IMG/VR virus record: IMGVR_UViG_3300023229_000108
Coordinates: 1 to 21,562 of that record
DNA length: 21,562 nucleotides
Origin: a virus
Reading direction: 5' to 3' (one strand)
The notes under the pieces are model-generated. The model ran no database searches, was not told where the DNA came from, and worked only from the letters and a program-made list of their open reading frames with translations. Position 1 is the first letter of the stretch; the number at the start of each line of letters is the position of its first letter. A program made the translations under genes and the position numbers. Shown piece after piece: positions 14,422 to 19,796 of the stretch.

Positions 14422-14560
14422 TCTTACTGCATTTATAGAAAAGTAAAGGGTAGTTCAATTGAAAGGCTGTCAGTTCTGGGTAGGGGCGTTCGAGATTTCT
14501 CTCTGGATACTATGGGGGTTTGTAGTCTGTCATTGCTTGCCCAGTCTTAGACCCCCCTTT

Positions 14561-14577
14561 ATGGCCTCTGAGGCCAT
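14561..14577. repeat. Perfect hairpin, 8-bp arms with 1-base centre
   Basis: ATGGCCTC and GAGGCCAT are separated by one base, seven bases beyond the tRNA-Ser-like 3' end in transcription order. No T-run follows on the minus strand, so it is more likely an RNA processing or stability hairpin than an intrinsic terminator. Confidence 0.7.
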
Positions 14578-14583
14578 GAGAGG

Positions 14584-14674
14584 TGGAGAGAGGGGGAATC
14601 GAACCCCCTGTTAGGTAGTGTGAGCTACCTTGATATGTTCTCACAATCTATATCATTCACTCGCCAGACTCCCC
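14584..14674 (-). tRNA. tRNA-Ser-like element with degenerate 5' half (possible pseudo-tRNA)
   Basis: The minus strand has a canonical T arm (GGGGG, TTCGATT, CCCCC), a 3' acceptor strand TCTCTCC with A after it, and a long variable arm (GGTAG, CTCACA, CTACC), as in class II tRNAs. The 5' end GGGGAGT pairs with the acceptor strand except at position 7 and has one G-U. GGCGAGTG resembles a Ser D arm, but I cannot close a D stem. The best anticodon stem (GATAT/ATATC) leaves a 13-base loop, so no anticodon is assigned. The 91-base length fits Ser or Leu. It is either a decayed tRNA, a 3' tRNA half joined to foreign sequence, or a fold I cannot resolve by eye. Confidence 0.45.
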
Positions 14675-14679
14675 GTAAA

Positions 14680-14695
14680 GGTGGAATATTCCACC
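14680..14695. repeat. Perfect 16-bp palindrome
   Basis: GGTGGAATATTCCACC lies six bases before the first base of the tRNA-like element in transcription order. Confidence 0.75.
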
Positions 14696-14705
14696 AATAG
14701 AAAAG

Positions 14706-14812
14706 AGAGATGCATCAGTCCACTTAGCTATTCAGCTGTATACGAGAGGGAAGAATGTTCTTCCCAATGGACACAATATTGTGTCCTCTAAGACCATTCG
14801 GGATGCATCTCT
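14706..14812. other. Candidate structured RNA closed by an 11-bp inverted repeat
   Basis: AGAGATGCATC (14706-14716) is repeated inverted as GATGCATCTCT (14802-14812). Inside are two perfect palindromes, GGGAAGAATGTTCTTCCC (14748-14765, two-base centre) and GGACACAATATTGTGTCC (14769-14786). The whole 107 bases could fold as a closed multi-branch RNA. No open frame of use is present. Together with 14409-14705 this makes a stretch of over 400 bases with no protein gene. Confidence 0.6.
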
Positions 14813-14820
14813 GAGTATCT

Positions 14821-15024
14821 CTAGAACAGTATCCTTGTTCCCATCTCTGTTACATCATTGAACCTGTTCAGCGCTTCCTCATATGAAGTGTCATCGAGGA
14901 TAGTAAACTCCTTAGGTCCCTTATAAGCGAAACCAATTTCAAGCTCATACCGATAGTTCCCATAAGACCAGAGCCACACAGGCACCTCACCATCGTAACC
15001 CTTAGCGGCCAATGTAATGTCCAT
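14821..15024 (-). CDS. Hypothetical protein (67 aa)
   Basis: Starts MDITLAAKGYDGEVPVWLW and continues YRYELEIGFAYKGPKEFTI, ending in an amphipathic helix (SYEEALNRFNDVTEM). It is probably a small alpha/beta protein. The ATG is three bases after the preceding stop, with GGGAG about 9 bases before it. It is the last gene before the palindrome-rich region. No family recognised. Confidence 0.65.
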   Translation of the reverse strand: MDITLAAKGYDGEVPVWLWSYGNYRYELEIGFAYKGPKEFTILDDTSYEEALNRFNDVTEMGTRILF

Positions 15025-15027
15025 CGT

Positions 15028-15162
15028 CTATTTCTCCCAATACATTTTAGTGATAGGGCACCATACAACTTCGATGTTAGTACCCCTCACAGTCGTCTTA
15101 TCAGACGTTAGGGACATGGTAAGAACCGTATCCCATGCAAAGGTCTTCTTCTCTTTAGTCAT
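15028..15162 (-). CDS. Hypothetical protein (44 aa)
   Basis: The frame from MTKEKKTFAWDTVLTMSLTS to VVWCPITKMYWEK has an SD (AGAGG, about 9 bases). An earlier ATG in the same frame lies inside the promoter's -35 region and cannot be the start on that transcript. The leader between promoter and ATG is about 80 bases and can fold. Short beta-rich protein of unknown role. Confidence 0.6.
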   Translation of the reverse strand: MTKEKKTFAWDTVLTMSLTSDKTTVRGTNIEVVWCPITKMYWEK

Positions 15163-15178
15163 ATTTAAAATCCTCTGG

Positions 15179-15238
15179 GGAGAGACTAACAGTGTCATGT
15201 GACCTAACAGGCAAACCCTGCTCCAGAAGTCTCTCTCC
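15179..15238 (-). promoter_or_regulatory. Possible folded leader upstream of the 44-aa gene
   Basis: In the transcript, GGAGAGAGACT (15238-15228) can pair with AGTCTCTCC (15187-15179), with a two-base bulge. In between, CAGG-GTTTG-CCTG and GTCA-CA-TGAC can form smaller hairpins. The first arm is itself purine-rich like an SD. The fold ends just before the real SD. Confidence 0.4.
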
Positions 15239-15247
15239 ATTATCTTA

Positions 15248-15276
15248 ACTATACCATACTCAGAGGGTAATGTCAA
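15248..15276 (-). promoter_or_regulatory. Early promoter for the 44/67-aa gene pair
   Basis: TTGACA (15276-15271), 17 bases, TATAGT (15253-15248). It overlaps the last codons of the upstream 39-aa gene. Confidence 0.75.
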
Positions 15277-15392
15277 GAAGAATCTGCATTTTCTTCGAAC
15301 ATTTCTTTGGCAGCTGCCTCAATCTCATCAGGGAAAAACCCCATAACACACATCCGTTTAGTGCAAAATTCAAGGCATTCTTCGAAGGTCAT
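15273..15392 (-). CDS. 39-aa acidic protein, paralog of the 47-aa protein at 15648
   Basis: MTFEECLEFCTKRMCVMGFFPDEIEAAAKEMFEENADSS. It aligns with the 47-aa protein (MTYEEALKMATERW, then TPEEIKDAALKVL). Both have M-T-F/Y-E-E-x-L, then P-x-E-I-x-x-A-A at the same spacing. This alignment favours the second ATG (15392) over the one nine bases upstream; GAGAG lies nine bases before it. Three Cys in the first half are peculiar to this copy. Probably two helices; function unknown. Confidence 0.6.
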   Translation of the reverse strand: MTFEECLEFCTKRMCVMGFFPDEIEAAAKEMFEENADSS

Positions 15393-15427
15393 GGCAAGCA
15401 TCTCTCTGTTGTTCCTCATTATACCCT

Positions 15428-15456
15428 ATAGTAACATACTCTGAGGGCTTTGTCAA
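15428..15456 (-). promoter_or_regulatory. Early promoter for the 39-aa gene
   Basis: TTGACA (15456-15451), 17 bases, TACTAT (15433-15428), then TATAAT four bases further on. Confidence 0.8.
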
Positions 15457-15484
15457 GTAAAATCATCGATAATGCTGGGGGAAA

Positions 15485-15661
15485 CTAAGCATTATCTGCA
15501 CGTTTATCGAATAAATCTTCAACCCTCTTACGCCAGGCTTTAAACTCCATGAAACCCCTCTCATTAGAGCGAGAGCCGGACTCCATGCAGTACTCGTTGT
15601 ACATCTCTCTGTATTCTTGCTCAGTCATAGGACGGGCAGGGGTAGGTTCATTCATTTCCAT
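15485..15661 (-). CDS. Hypothetical protein (about 58 aa)
   Basis: The likely start is MEMNEPTPARPMTEQEYREM, or the ATG six bases later. AGAGGG lies 3 or 9 bases before them, so the choice is open. The start overlaps the end of the 47-aa gene. The protein is charged, with helices around EQEYREMYNEYC and FKAWRKRVEDLFDKRAD. A longer frame upstream would overlap its neighbour by 47 bases and is unlikely. Function unknown. Confidence 0.6.
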   Translation of the reverse strand: MEMNEPTPARPMTEQEYREMYNEYCMESGSRSNERGFMEFKAWRKRVEDLFDKRADNA

Positions 15662-15791
15662 AGACCCTCTCATATTCCTCAGCACACTCCTCACCCAGCA
15701 CCTTCAGTGCTGCATCCTTAATCTCTTCAGGCGTTGCCCCAGCGGGTGCCCAGCGTTCTGTAGCCATCTTCAGTGCTTCTTCGTATGTCAT
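15648..15791 (-). CDS. 47-aa acidic protein, paralog of the 39-aa protein
   Basis: MTYEEALKMATERWAPAGA, then TPEEIKDAALKVLGEECAEEY. A very good SD (AAAGGA, 7 bases) and an early promoter about 40 bases upstream of the ATG support expression. It shares its pattern with the 39-aa protein 250 bases downstream, a tandem duplication with the 58-aa gene and a promoter in between. Unknown function. Confidence 0.65.
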   Translation of the reverse strand: MTYEEALKMATERWAPAGATPEEIKDAALKVLGEECAEEYERVYGNE

Positions 15792-15830
15792 TCGTTAGTC
15801 CTTTATGTCTTATCAACCATCTACAAGCAG

Positions 15831-15859
15831 ATAGTAACACACTGTCAATGCATTGTCAA
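15831..15859 (-). promoter_or_regulatory. Early promoter for the 47/58-aa gene pair
   Basis: TTGACA (15859-15854), 17 bases, TACTAT (15836-15831). The TATAAT seen in other copies is absent here. Confidence 0.75.
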
Positions 15860-16017
15860 GTGCTTTCTGCAATATAATTGAGAATAATGCAAAATAAATG
15901 CTGATACATGGGAGACTTTAATCCCCTCTGCACATCGGTATAATACGTTTATTTTAGGCTTTAATTGATTTGGGTATTTATGGGATATTCTGGGAAATCA
16001 TGGATTATTCTTCCGCA

Positions 16018-16413
16018 CTACCTCAGTCTCTTACATTCTATGGCAAAGAGGCGACCAGCTTCTTTGATCAATGGTTCAAGAGCAGCCCTCTTCTTTGCCT
16101 GATAATATTCTTTATGATAATCTGGATTCTTCTTTCGCCACTCTTGCATGTATTTACTTCCCGCTTGAGACATTTGCTTAATCTCTTTGTTTGTGAAATT
16201 TTCATAATCAGGCTTGTCAAGTGTGAAATAACCCTGAACACGCTCGACCATTCCGAAGCCGTTATCAGCTGCAAAATCCTCAAAATGGGCAGCACAAAGT
16301 CCGCAATTGCCATTTATATTGCCATTCTTAATTTCTTCTGGAAAGCGTTCTTTGTAATGCTTAACGAGTTCATGTATATTATTAAATTTGGCCGTGAATT
16401 CAAATAGTCGCAT
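16018..16413 (-). CDS. Protein of unknown function with Cys-rich N-terminal part and HNH-linker-like C-terminal part
   Basis: The first 70 residues (MRLFEFTAKFNN, then NGNCGLCAAHFEDFAADNGF, then VERVQGYFTLDKPDY) have a C-G-x-C-A-x-x-F pattern that could be a papain-like nucleophile or a metal site; neither is proven. From about residue 84 the style changes to KYMQEWRKKNPDYHKEYYQAKKRA, like the basic linker of HNH homing enzymes, but no HNH core follows. It may therefore be a fusion with an endonuclease fragment or a truncated gene. A CATAAATA box lies four bases before the ATG. No SD is seen. Confidence 0.6.
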   Translation of the reverse strand: MRLFEFTAKFNNIHELVKHYKERFPEEIKNGNINGNCGLCAAHFEDFAADNGFGMVERVQGYFTLDKPDYENFTNKEIKQMSQAGSKYMQEWRKKNPDYHKEYYQAKKRAALEPLIKEAGRLFAIECKRLR

Positions 16414-16417
16414 ACTG

Positions 16418-16425
16418 TATTTATG
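16418..16425 (-). promoter_or_regulatory. Late-like box (CATAAATA) abutting the 131-aa gene
   Basis: CATAAATA with four bases to ATG, a one-base variant of the T4 octamer. A transcript from here would be nearly leaderless. Confidence 0.4.
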
Positions 16426-16428
16426 TCA

Positions 16429-16884
16429 TTAGTCTTTCTTACGCTTGCGACGACCTTTCACAGGCGGCAGATCATCAGGGTACAGCACTCGTGTCAGATC
16501 GGTGTGTGTCAGGCGCAGTATCTCAAGCACATCCTCAATATCATCAGGGAAGACACAGTCCTTAATATACTCCACCATCGGAGCATTTAGCGCTCGGCGC
16601 CTGTCTCGGAGTGTTCGCAAATAGCGTATTCTGGATCCTTTAGATGCGTACCGGCCTGACTGTCCCAGCAAAAGTCCGCCGCCGAAGATAATACCAATAA
16701 AAACTGTGAGGACTACCATCATGGCGTATATTTGCGGTATAACCATCGTTAATAGTCCCATAATGGCGCCGGCATACGCCAGGAGCAATCCCAAGGAACC
16801 AATCATTGCAGCGCTAATACCAACTCCCAGAAAAAATCCTGCAAGTCCGTTTGCTCTGAGGTCTCTATCTGTTGCAACTTTCAT
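16429..16884 (-). CDS. Membrane protein with charged C-terminal tail (151 aa)
   Basis: Starting at MKVATDRDLRANGLAGFFLG, the protein has a long Gly/Ala/Leu-rich hydrophobic region (about 14-49, one or two helices) and a second one (about 52-74, including VVLTVFIGIIFGGGLLL). A basic stretch follows (SKGSRIRYLRTLRDRRRAL), then a soluble part and a very basic end, GRRKRKKD. By charge the C-terminus should lie in the cytoplasm. A start 54 bases upstream is possible but overlaps the HNH/tRNA scar. SD is weak in both cases. Local GC content looks higher than in its neighbours. Function unknown. Confidence 0.65.
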   Translation of the reverse strand: MKVATDRDLRANGLAGFFLGVGISAAMIGSLGLLLAYAGAIMGLLTMVIPQIYAMMVVLTVFIGIIFGGGLLLGQSGRYASKGSRIRYLRTLRDRRRALNAPMVEYIKDCVFPDDIEDVLEILRLTHTDLTRVLYPDDLPPVKGRRKRKKD

Positions 16885-16897
16885 ATCGATATATCCA

Positions 16898-17107
16898 TCA
16901 TTGTAAGTGCCACCGCAGTGGCGAAAAACGCAATCCATAAGTTTCGTTTGAAACGCAAAATACTATCTTTGTTGTGCACCATTGTGCTCTCCAAAAGTTG
17001 GCAGCCTGAGGAGGAATCGAACCTCCGTTACCTGATTCAAAGTCAGGGTCTATACCAAGTTCTTTACATCTATATCTTGGTATGATATGGTGTTTATGCT
17101 TACTCAT
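16898..17107 (-). pseudogene. Truncated HNH endonuclease N-terminus reading into a tRNA-Gln 3' half
   Basis: The first 23 codons (MSKHKHHIIPRYRCKELGID then PDF) carry the His-His-Ile-Ile-Pro start of a small HNH family I recall from marine phages, where the next residues would be PENL. Here the frame passes straight into tRNA sequence (from about 17047), giving meaningless residues to the stop. The HNH catalytic remainder is absent. The ATG overlaps the stop of the 99-aa gene by one base (TGATG), so it is probably still translated. Best read as an endonuclease gene cut by recombination, with CCTGACTTT shared by both parents at the join. Confidence 0.6.
16999..17047 (-). tRNA. tRNA-Gln(UUG) 3' half, 5' half missing
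   Basis: The minus strand has a perfect anticodon arm (CCTGA, CTTTGAA, TCAGG) with anticodon TTG at 17040-17038. A variable loop follows, then a T arm (GGAGG, TTCGATT, CCTCC) and the acceptor strand TCAGGCT with G discriminator and encoded CCA. The matching 5' strand AGCCTGA and a D arm are not present upstream; that place is filled by HNH codons. So this is a tRNA remnant or a recombined half, probably not charged. The G discriminator agrees with Gln. Confidence 0.7.
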
Positions 17108-17406
17108 CACTGATACTTCAGCTTACCTGTCTCTAGCTGTTCATCTATCTGGTCTGCGAGTATATCACCCATAAGGTCTACGAAGGTCTGATTCTTGAAC
17201 TCTTCCCATTCCCTTCCTGCATTGTCCAGTATCTCAAACTCCCATTTCAGTGCCGCACTGTCTCTCAGGTCATCTACTGTTGGAATGCTCACAGAAGTGT
17301 ATCCCCATGCAACATCCTTATATTCACCCTCTAGCATCACCACAGCGGGGTGGTCATACCCATCCTTTGTAATAAATGCATATTGGTCCTCTTTAATTCT
17401 TTTCAT
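17107..17406 (-). CDS. Hypothetical acidic protein (99 aa)
   Basis: MKRIKEDQYAFITKDGYDHP at the start, VAWGYTSVSIPTVDDLRD in the middle, and an acidic helix at the end (VDLMGDILADQIDEQLETG). I chose the ATG at 17406 because GAGAGGG stands seven bases before it and it overlaps the oxygenase stop as ATGA. An ATG six bases upstream is too close to the SD. It belongs to the helicase-oxygenase operon. No known family. Confidence 0.68.
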   Translation of the reverse strand: MKRIKEDQYAFITKDGYDHPAVVMLEGEYKDVAWGYTSVSIPTVDDLRDSAALKWEFEILDNAGREWEEFKNQTFVDLMGDILADQIDEQLETGKLKYQ

Positions 17407-17939
17407 CGCCATACCCTCTCTAATACCTTGTATTGGTCTATTTTCTGCTCTTCATATCTATCTGGTGTGATCTTCCACCATACTATACCGATTGATACCC
17501 TATTACCCTCATATGGAGCAACCCTGTGCGTCATGAATGCATCGAAGTATACGAGTCTATTGGGTATTGGTTCAACTGTTACGTCCATTCTCCAATCTTC
17601 TTTTATACCCGGCCCCCCGAATTCTAGATGTCCACCACTGTCCGGTGACCTCATATAGTAGATGAATGTGTGCTCAGGTAGGTTATTGATGGGGTATTTG
17701 TCACAGTAGGATAGAATGTCGTTATGCCACACAGGGTCCACTGGGCGCACGTTATACCACGCTGTAGCACCCAATACAGGGTCTTTTACATAGCTCTTTG
17801 TGGAATGTACCAGTTTTGTCAATGCATTCTTCTCTGGGTTCGATTTAGCACCTATCCAATGCACCTTTGCATACTCTATATGCAGGCTGTTCAGTGCATT
17901 CACATCATCCTGTTTCAGATAGTCATCAATCAGTTTCAT
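17403..17939 (-). CDS. 2-oxoglutarate/Fe(II)-dependent oxygenase, prolyl-hydroxylase-like
   Basis: 178 aa from the ATG that overlaps the helicase stop as ATGA and has AGGA eight bases upstream. The jelly-roll core reads FIYYMRSPDSGGHLEFGG, with metal ligands His104-x-Glu106 (HxE in place of the usual HxD). It continues NRLVYFDAFMTHRVAPYEGNRVSIGIVWW, with the distal His138 and the 2OG-binding Arg147. Such enzymes hydroxylate protein side chains or nucleobases; marine phages often carry several. The substrate is unknown. Placement right behind the helicase suggests early or middle expression, unlike the other hydroxylase at 6933. HxE is tolerated in some family members. Confidence 0.85.
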   Translation of the reverse strand: MKLIDDYLKQDDVNALNSLHIEYAKVHWIGAKSNPEKNALTKLVHSTKSYVKDPVLGATAWYNVRPVDPVWHNDILSYCDKYPINNLPEHTFIYYMRSPDSGGHLEFGGPGIKEDWRMDVTVEPIPNRLVYFDAFMTHRVAPYEGNRVSIGIVWWKITPDRYEEQKIDQYKVLERVWR

Positions 17940-19324
17940 ACTTGCCATCCTGTTCCAAACTCTGTCTTGTCAAATGTAGGGGATTCGAAGTCATCCTTCT
18001 CTTCTGTCTGGTTACTATCCGCTAGTCCATCCTGTTGGCTCTCATCTAGGTCCATCAGGCGCATCTTTCCACGGTCAATACCAATGACAAAGCGTTTATT
18101 GACATTAACATCATTATACCGATTCTTCAACTGTTTGACTGCGATTTGGTTAAGTTCATCAAGTTCTTCGTTAGAGATGAGCGCAAACATGAGGTCAGCC
18201 GTAGCTGGTAGGCCAAAACTCTCACTGGTATCTTCAAGGCCCACATCGGAATTACTGAACCCGCTTCGAGTCGTCTGTGTTGCCGACATGATTGGGACGT
18301 TAGTTTCAACTGCAAGTCCCCTAAGTTCCTCAGCAATCGATTTGATATACATGTAAGAATTGACATTTGCTGCTCCTTTGAAGCGTGATGATGCACAGAT
18401 ATTCAGGTAATCAATGAAGATGATATCTGGCTTGAAACTCTTCTTGATTGCAAGCTCCTTGATCAACCCCCTGAAATGGGCAGAGTGTGCGGATGCAGTA
18501 GGATATTCCTTAATAACCAGCTGGCCATTAGTCTCCTTGATAATCTTATTGATCTTGCTATCATACATCGCCTTGGGAAGACTATGCAAATCTTCCATAG
18601 TCACGTTCATGAGGTTTGCATCAATACGTTCAGCAATGCGTTCTTCCGCCATCTCTAGTGTGATATAAAGGACATTCTTGCCTTGGTTCATACAGTTTGC
18701 TGCGACATGACACATGAACAGGGATTTTCCAACACCTGTCCCAGCAAGTGCGATGTTCAGTGTCTTGGGTGGTAACCCCCCCTTGGTGATACGGTTAAAG
18801 AACTCCAAATCAAATGGAATTTTCTCCTCTACCGTATGGTAGTACTCAAATCGGGCATCTGCGTCCAAGAGATAATCATGGCCCACACTATTATCAAAAC
18901 CCACAGCCAGGGCGTCTGTGAGAATAGATGGAATTGCATCAGGGCCTCGTTCTTTATCCTTACCATCAATGATTTGTATTCCTTCAACAATCGCATTGTA
19001 TATCGCCTTATCCTTGCAGAACTTCTCCGTGGTTTCAACCAACCAATCAAAGTTCACTTCTTTGTCATTCTCTAGCCCTTTAACCACATCCAGCACACGC
19101 CGAATGTCGCTCTCGTTCAAGTCCCGCCGAGTATCAATTTCAATCTCAAGGGTTGACTTGGTGGGCAGGGCATTGTACTTCTCTACGAACTTCTGTATCT
19201 CTTCAAATACAATACGCTCAGTGCGGTCACCAAAATACTCCCCCTTAATGAAGGGAAGTACCTTTCGTGCATACTGTTCATTACCTACCAGCTCTGATAG
19301 GGTCGTTCTCTCAATTGTCTGCAT
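17936..19324 (-). CDS. gp41: Replicative helicase, gp41/DnaB type
   Basis: 462 aa, close to T4 gp41 (475 aa). The RecA-like C-terminal domain has Walker A GTGVGKS at 195-201, the catalytic Glu in ITLEMAEERIAERI (about 223), and Walker B with Asp305 in IIFIDYLN. The H3/H4 region is IMSATQTTRSGF (Gln350). The N-terminal 150 residues are the small helical domain of the gp41 group. The hexamer unwinds DNA 5' to 3' on the lagging strand and works with primase gp61 and loader gp59, which are not in this window. The gene overlaps the dCMP deaminase end by 14 bases, has AAGG nine bases before ATG, and is coupled to the oxygenase behind it. Confidence 0.93.
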   Translation of the reverse strand: MQTIERTTLSELVGNEQYARKVLPFIKGEYFGDRTERIVFEEIQKFVEKYNALPTKSTLEIEIDTRRDLNESDIRRVLDVVKGLENDKEVNFDWLVETTEKFCKDKAIYNAIVEGIQIIDGKDKERGPDAIPSILTDALAVGFDNSVGHDYLLDADARFEYYHTVEEKIPFDLEFFNRITKGGLPPKTLNIALAGTGVGKSLFMCHVAANCMNQGKNVLYITLEMAEERIAERIDANLMNVTMEDLHSLPKAMYDSKINKIIKETNGQLVIKEYPTASAHSAHFRGLIKELAIKKSFKPDIIFIDYLNICASSRFKGAANVNSYMYIKSIAEELRGLAVETNVPIMSATQTTRSGFSNSDVGLEDTSESFGLPATADLMFALISNEELDELNQIAVKQLKNRYNDVNVNKRFVIGIDRGKMRLMDLDESQQDGLADSNQTEEKDDFESPTFDKTEFGTGWQV

Positions 19325-19796
19325 ATTTTATAACCTTTATGTACTCAGCTGTTGGACCATATGTCCCGTTAATCTTACATTTATTGAGGAAATCCAATCC
19401 CTCAGTATTCTTATATAAGTGCGTATAATACACCTCGACTATACCTGATGAGTATAACAGTTTAGCACAAGAAAGGCAAGGTGCATGTGTAATAAATGCA
19501 GTGGAACCCCCACCTGACTCGTTACTCCTTGCGAGCTTGGTGATTGCGTTCTCTTCTGCATGTAGGACTTCTGGTTTGGTAATCAAAATTTGATTGAGGA
19601 GCTGTTGCCCGTCTTCTGTAAAGAATGAACGTGTTTCACACTCATTACTCCATCCACTGGGCATACCGTTGTATCCAATGGATATGATACGGTCATCCTT
19701 GACAATCACACAACCAACCTTGAGTTTTTCTGCTGTGCTGCACTCTGCATAGTTAAATGCAGACTTCATATGTGCTACAATGTGTTTATTCTTCAT
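19311..19796 (-). CDS. Deoxycytidylate (dCMP) deaminase
   Basis: 161 aa with the zinc-deaminase signature: His79-Ala-Glu81 in LHAEENAI and Cys107-x-x-Cys110 in PCLSCAKLLYSSG. The N-terminal VGCVIVKDDRIISIGYNGMPSG is the usual substrate-side segment of ComE/dCMP deaminases. The enzyme turns dCMP into dUMP to feed thymidylate synthesis during phage DNA replication. T4 Cd has 193 residues and an extra zinc site; this one is shorter. The ATG overlaps the preceding stop (ATGA), and the gene is followed by the helicase. The catalytic residues are complete. Confidence 0.92.
   Translation of the reverse strand: MKNKHIVAHMKSAFNYAECSTAEKLKVGCVIVKDDRIISIGYNGMPSGWSNECETRSFFTEDGQQLLNQILITKPEVLHAEENAITKLARSNESGGGSTAFITHAPCLSCAKLLYSSGIVEVYYTHLYKNTEGLDFLNKCKINGTYGPTAEYIKVIKYADN

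Noticed and set aside
14561-14577. Intrinsic terminator after the tRNA-like element
   Set aside because: The hairpin is strong, but no run of T follows it on the transcribed strand; AAAGGGGGG follows instead.
14584-14812. Group I intron inside a tRNA
   Set aside because: The length would fit a small intron in a tRNA anticodon loop, but I could not find the conserved core pairings or matching exon halves.
15975-15982. CATAAATA box on the minus strand between the 131-aa gene and the early promoter at 15859-15831
   Set aside because: The next gene starts about 185 bases downstream and already has a strong early promoter, so a role as late promoter is not supported.
14584-17047. Prophage or satellite attachment sites at tRNA 3' halves
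   Set aside because: The 3' halves would fit as att cores, but no integrase, excisionase or second matching half is present, and the gene set is that of a lytic T4-like phage.
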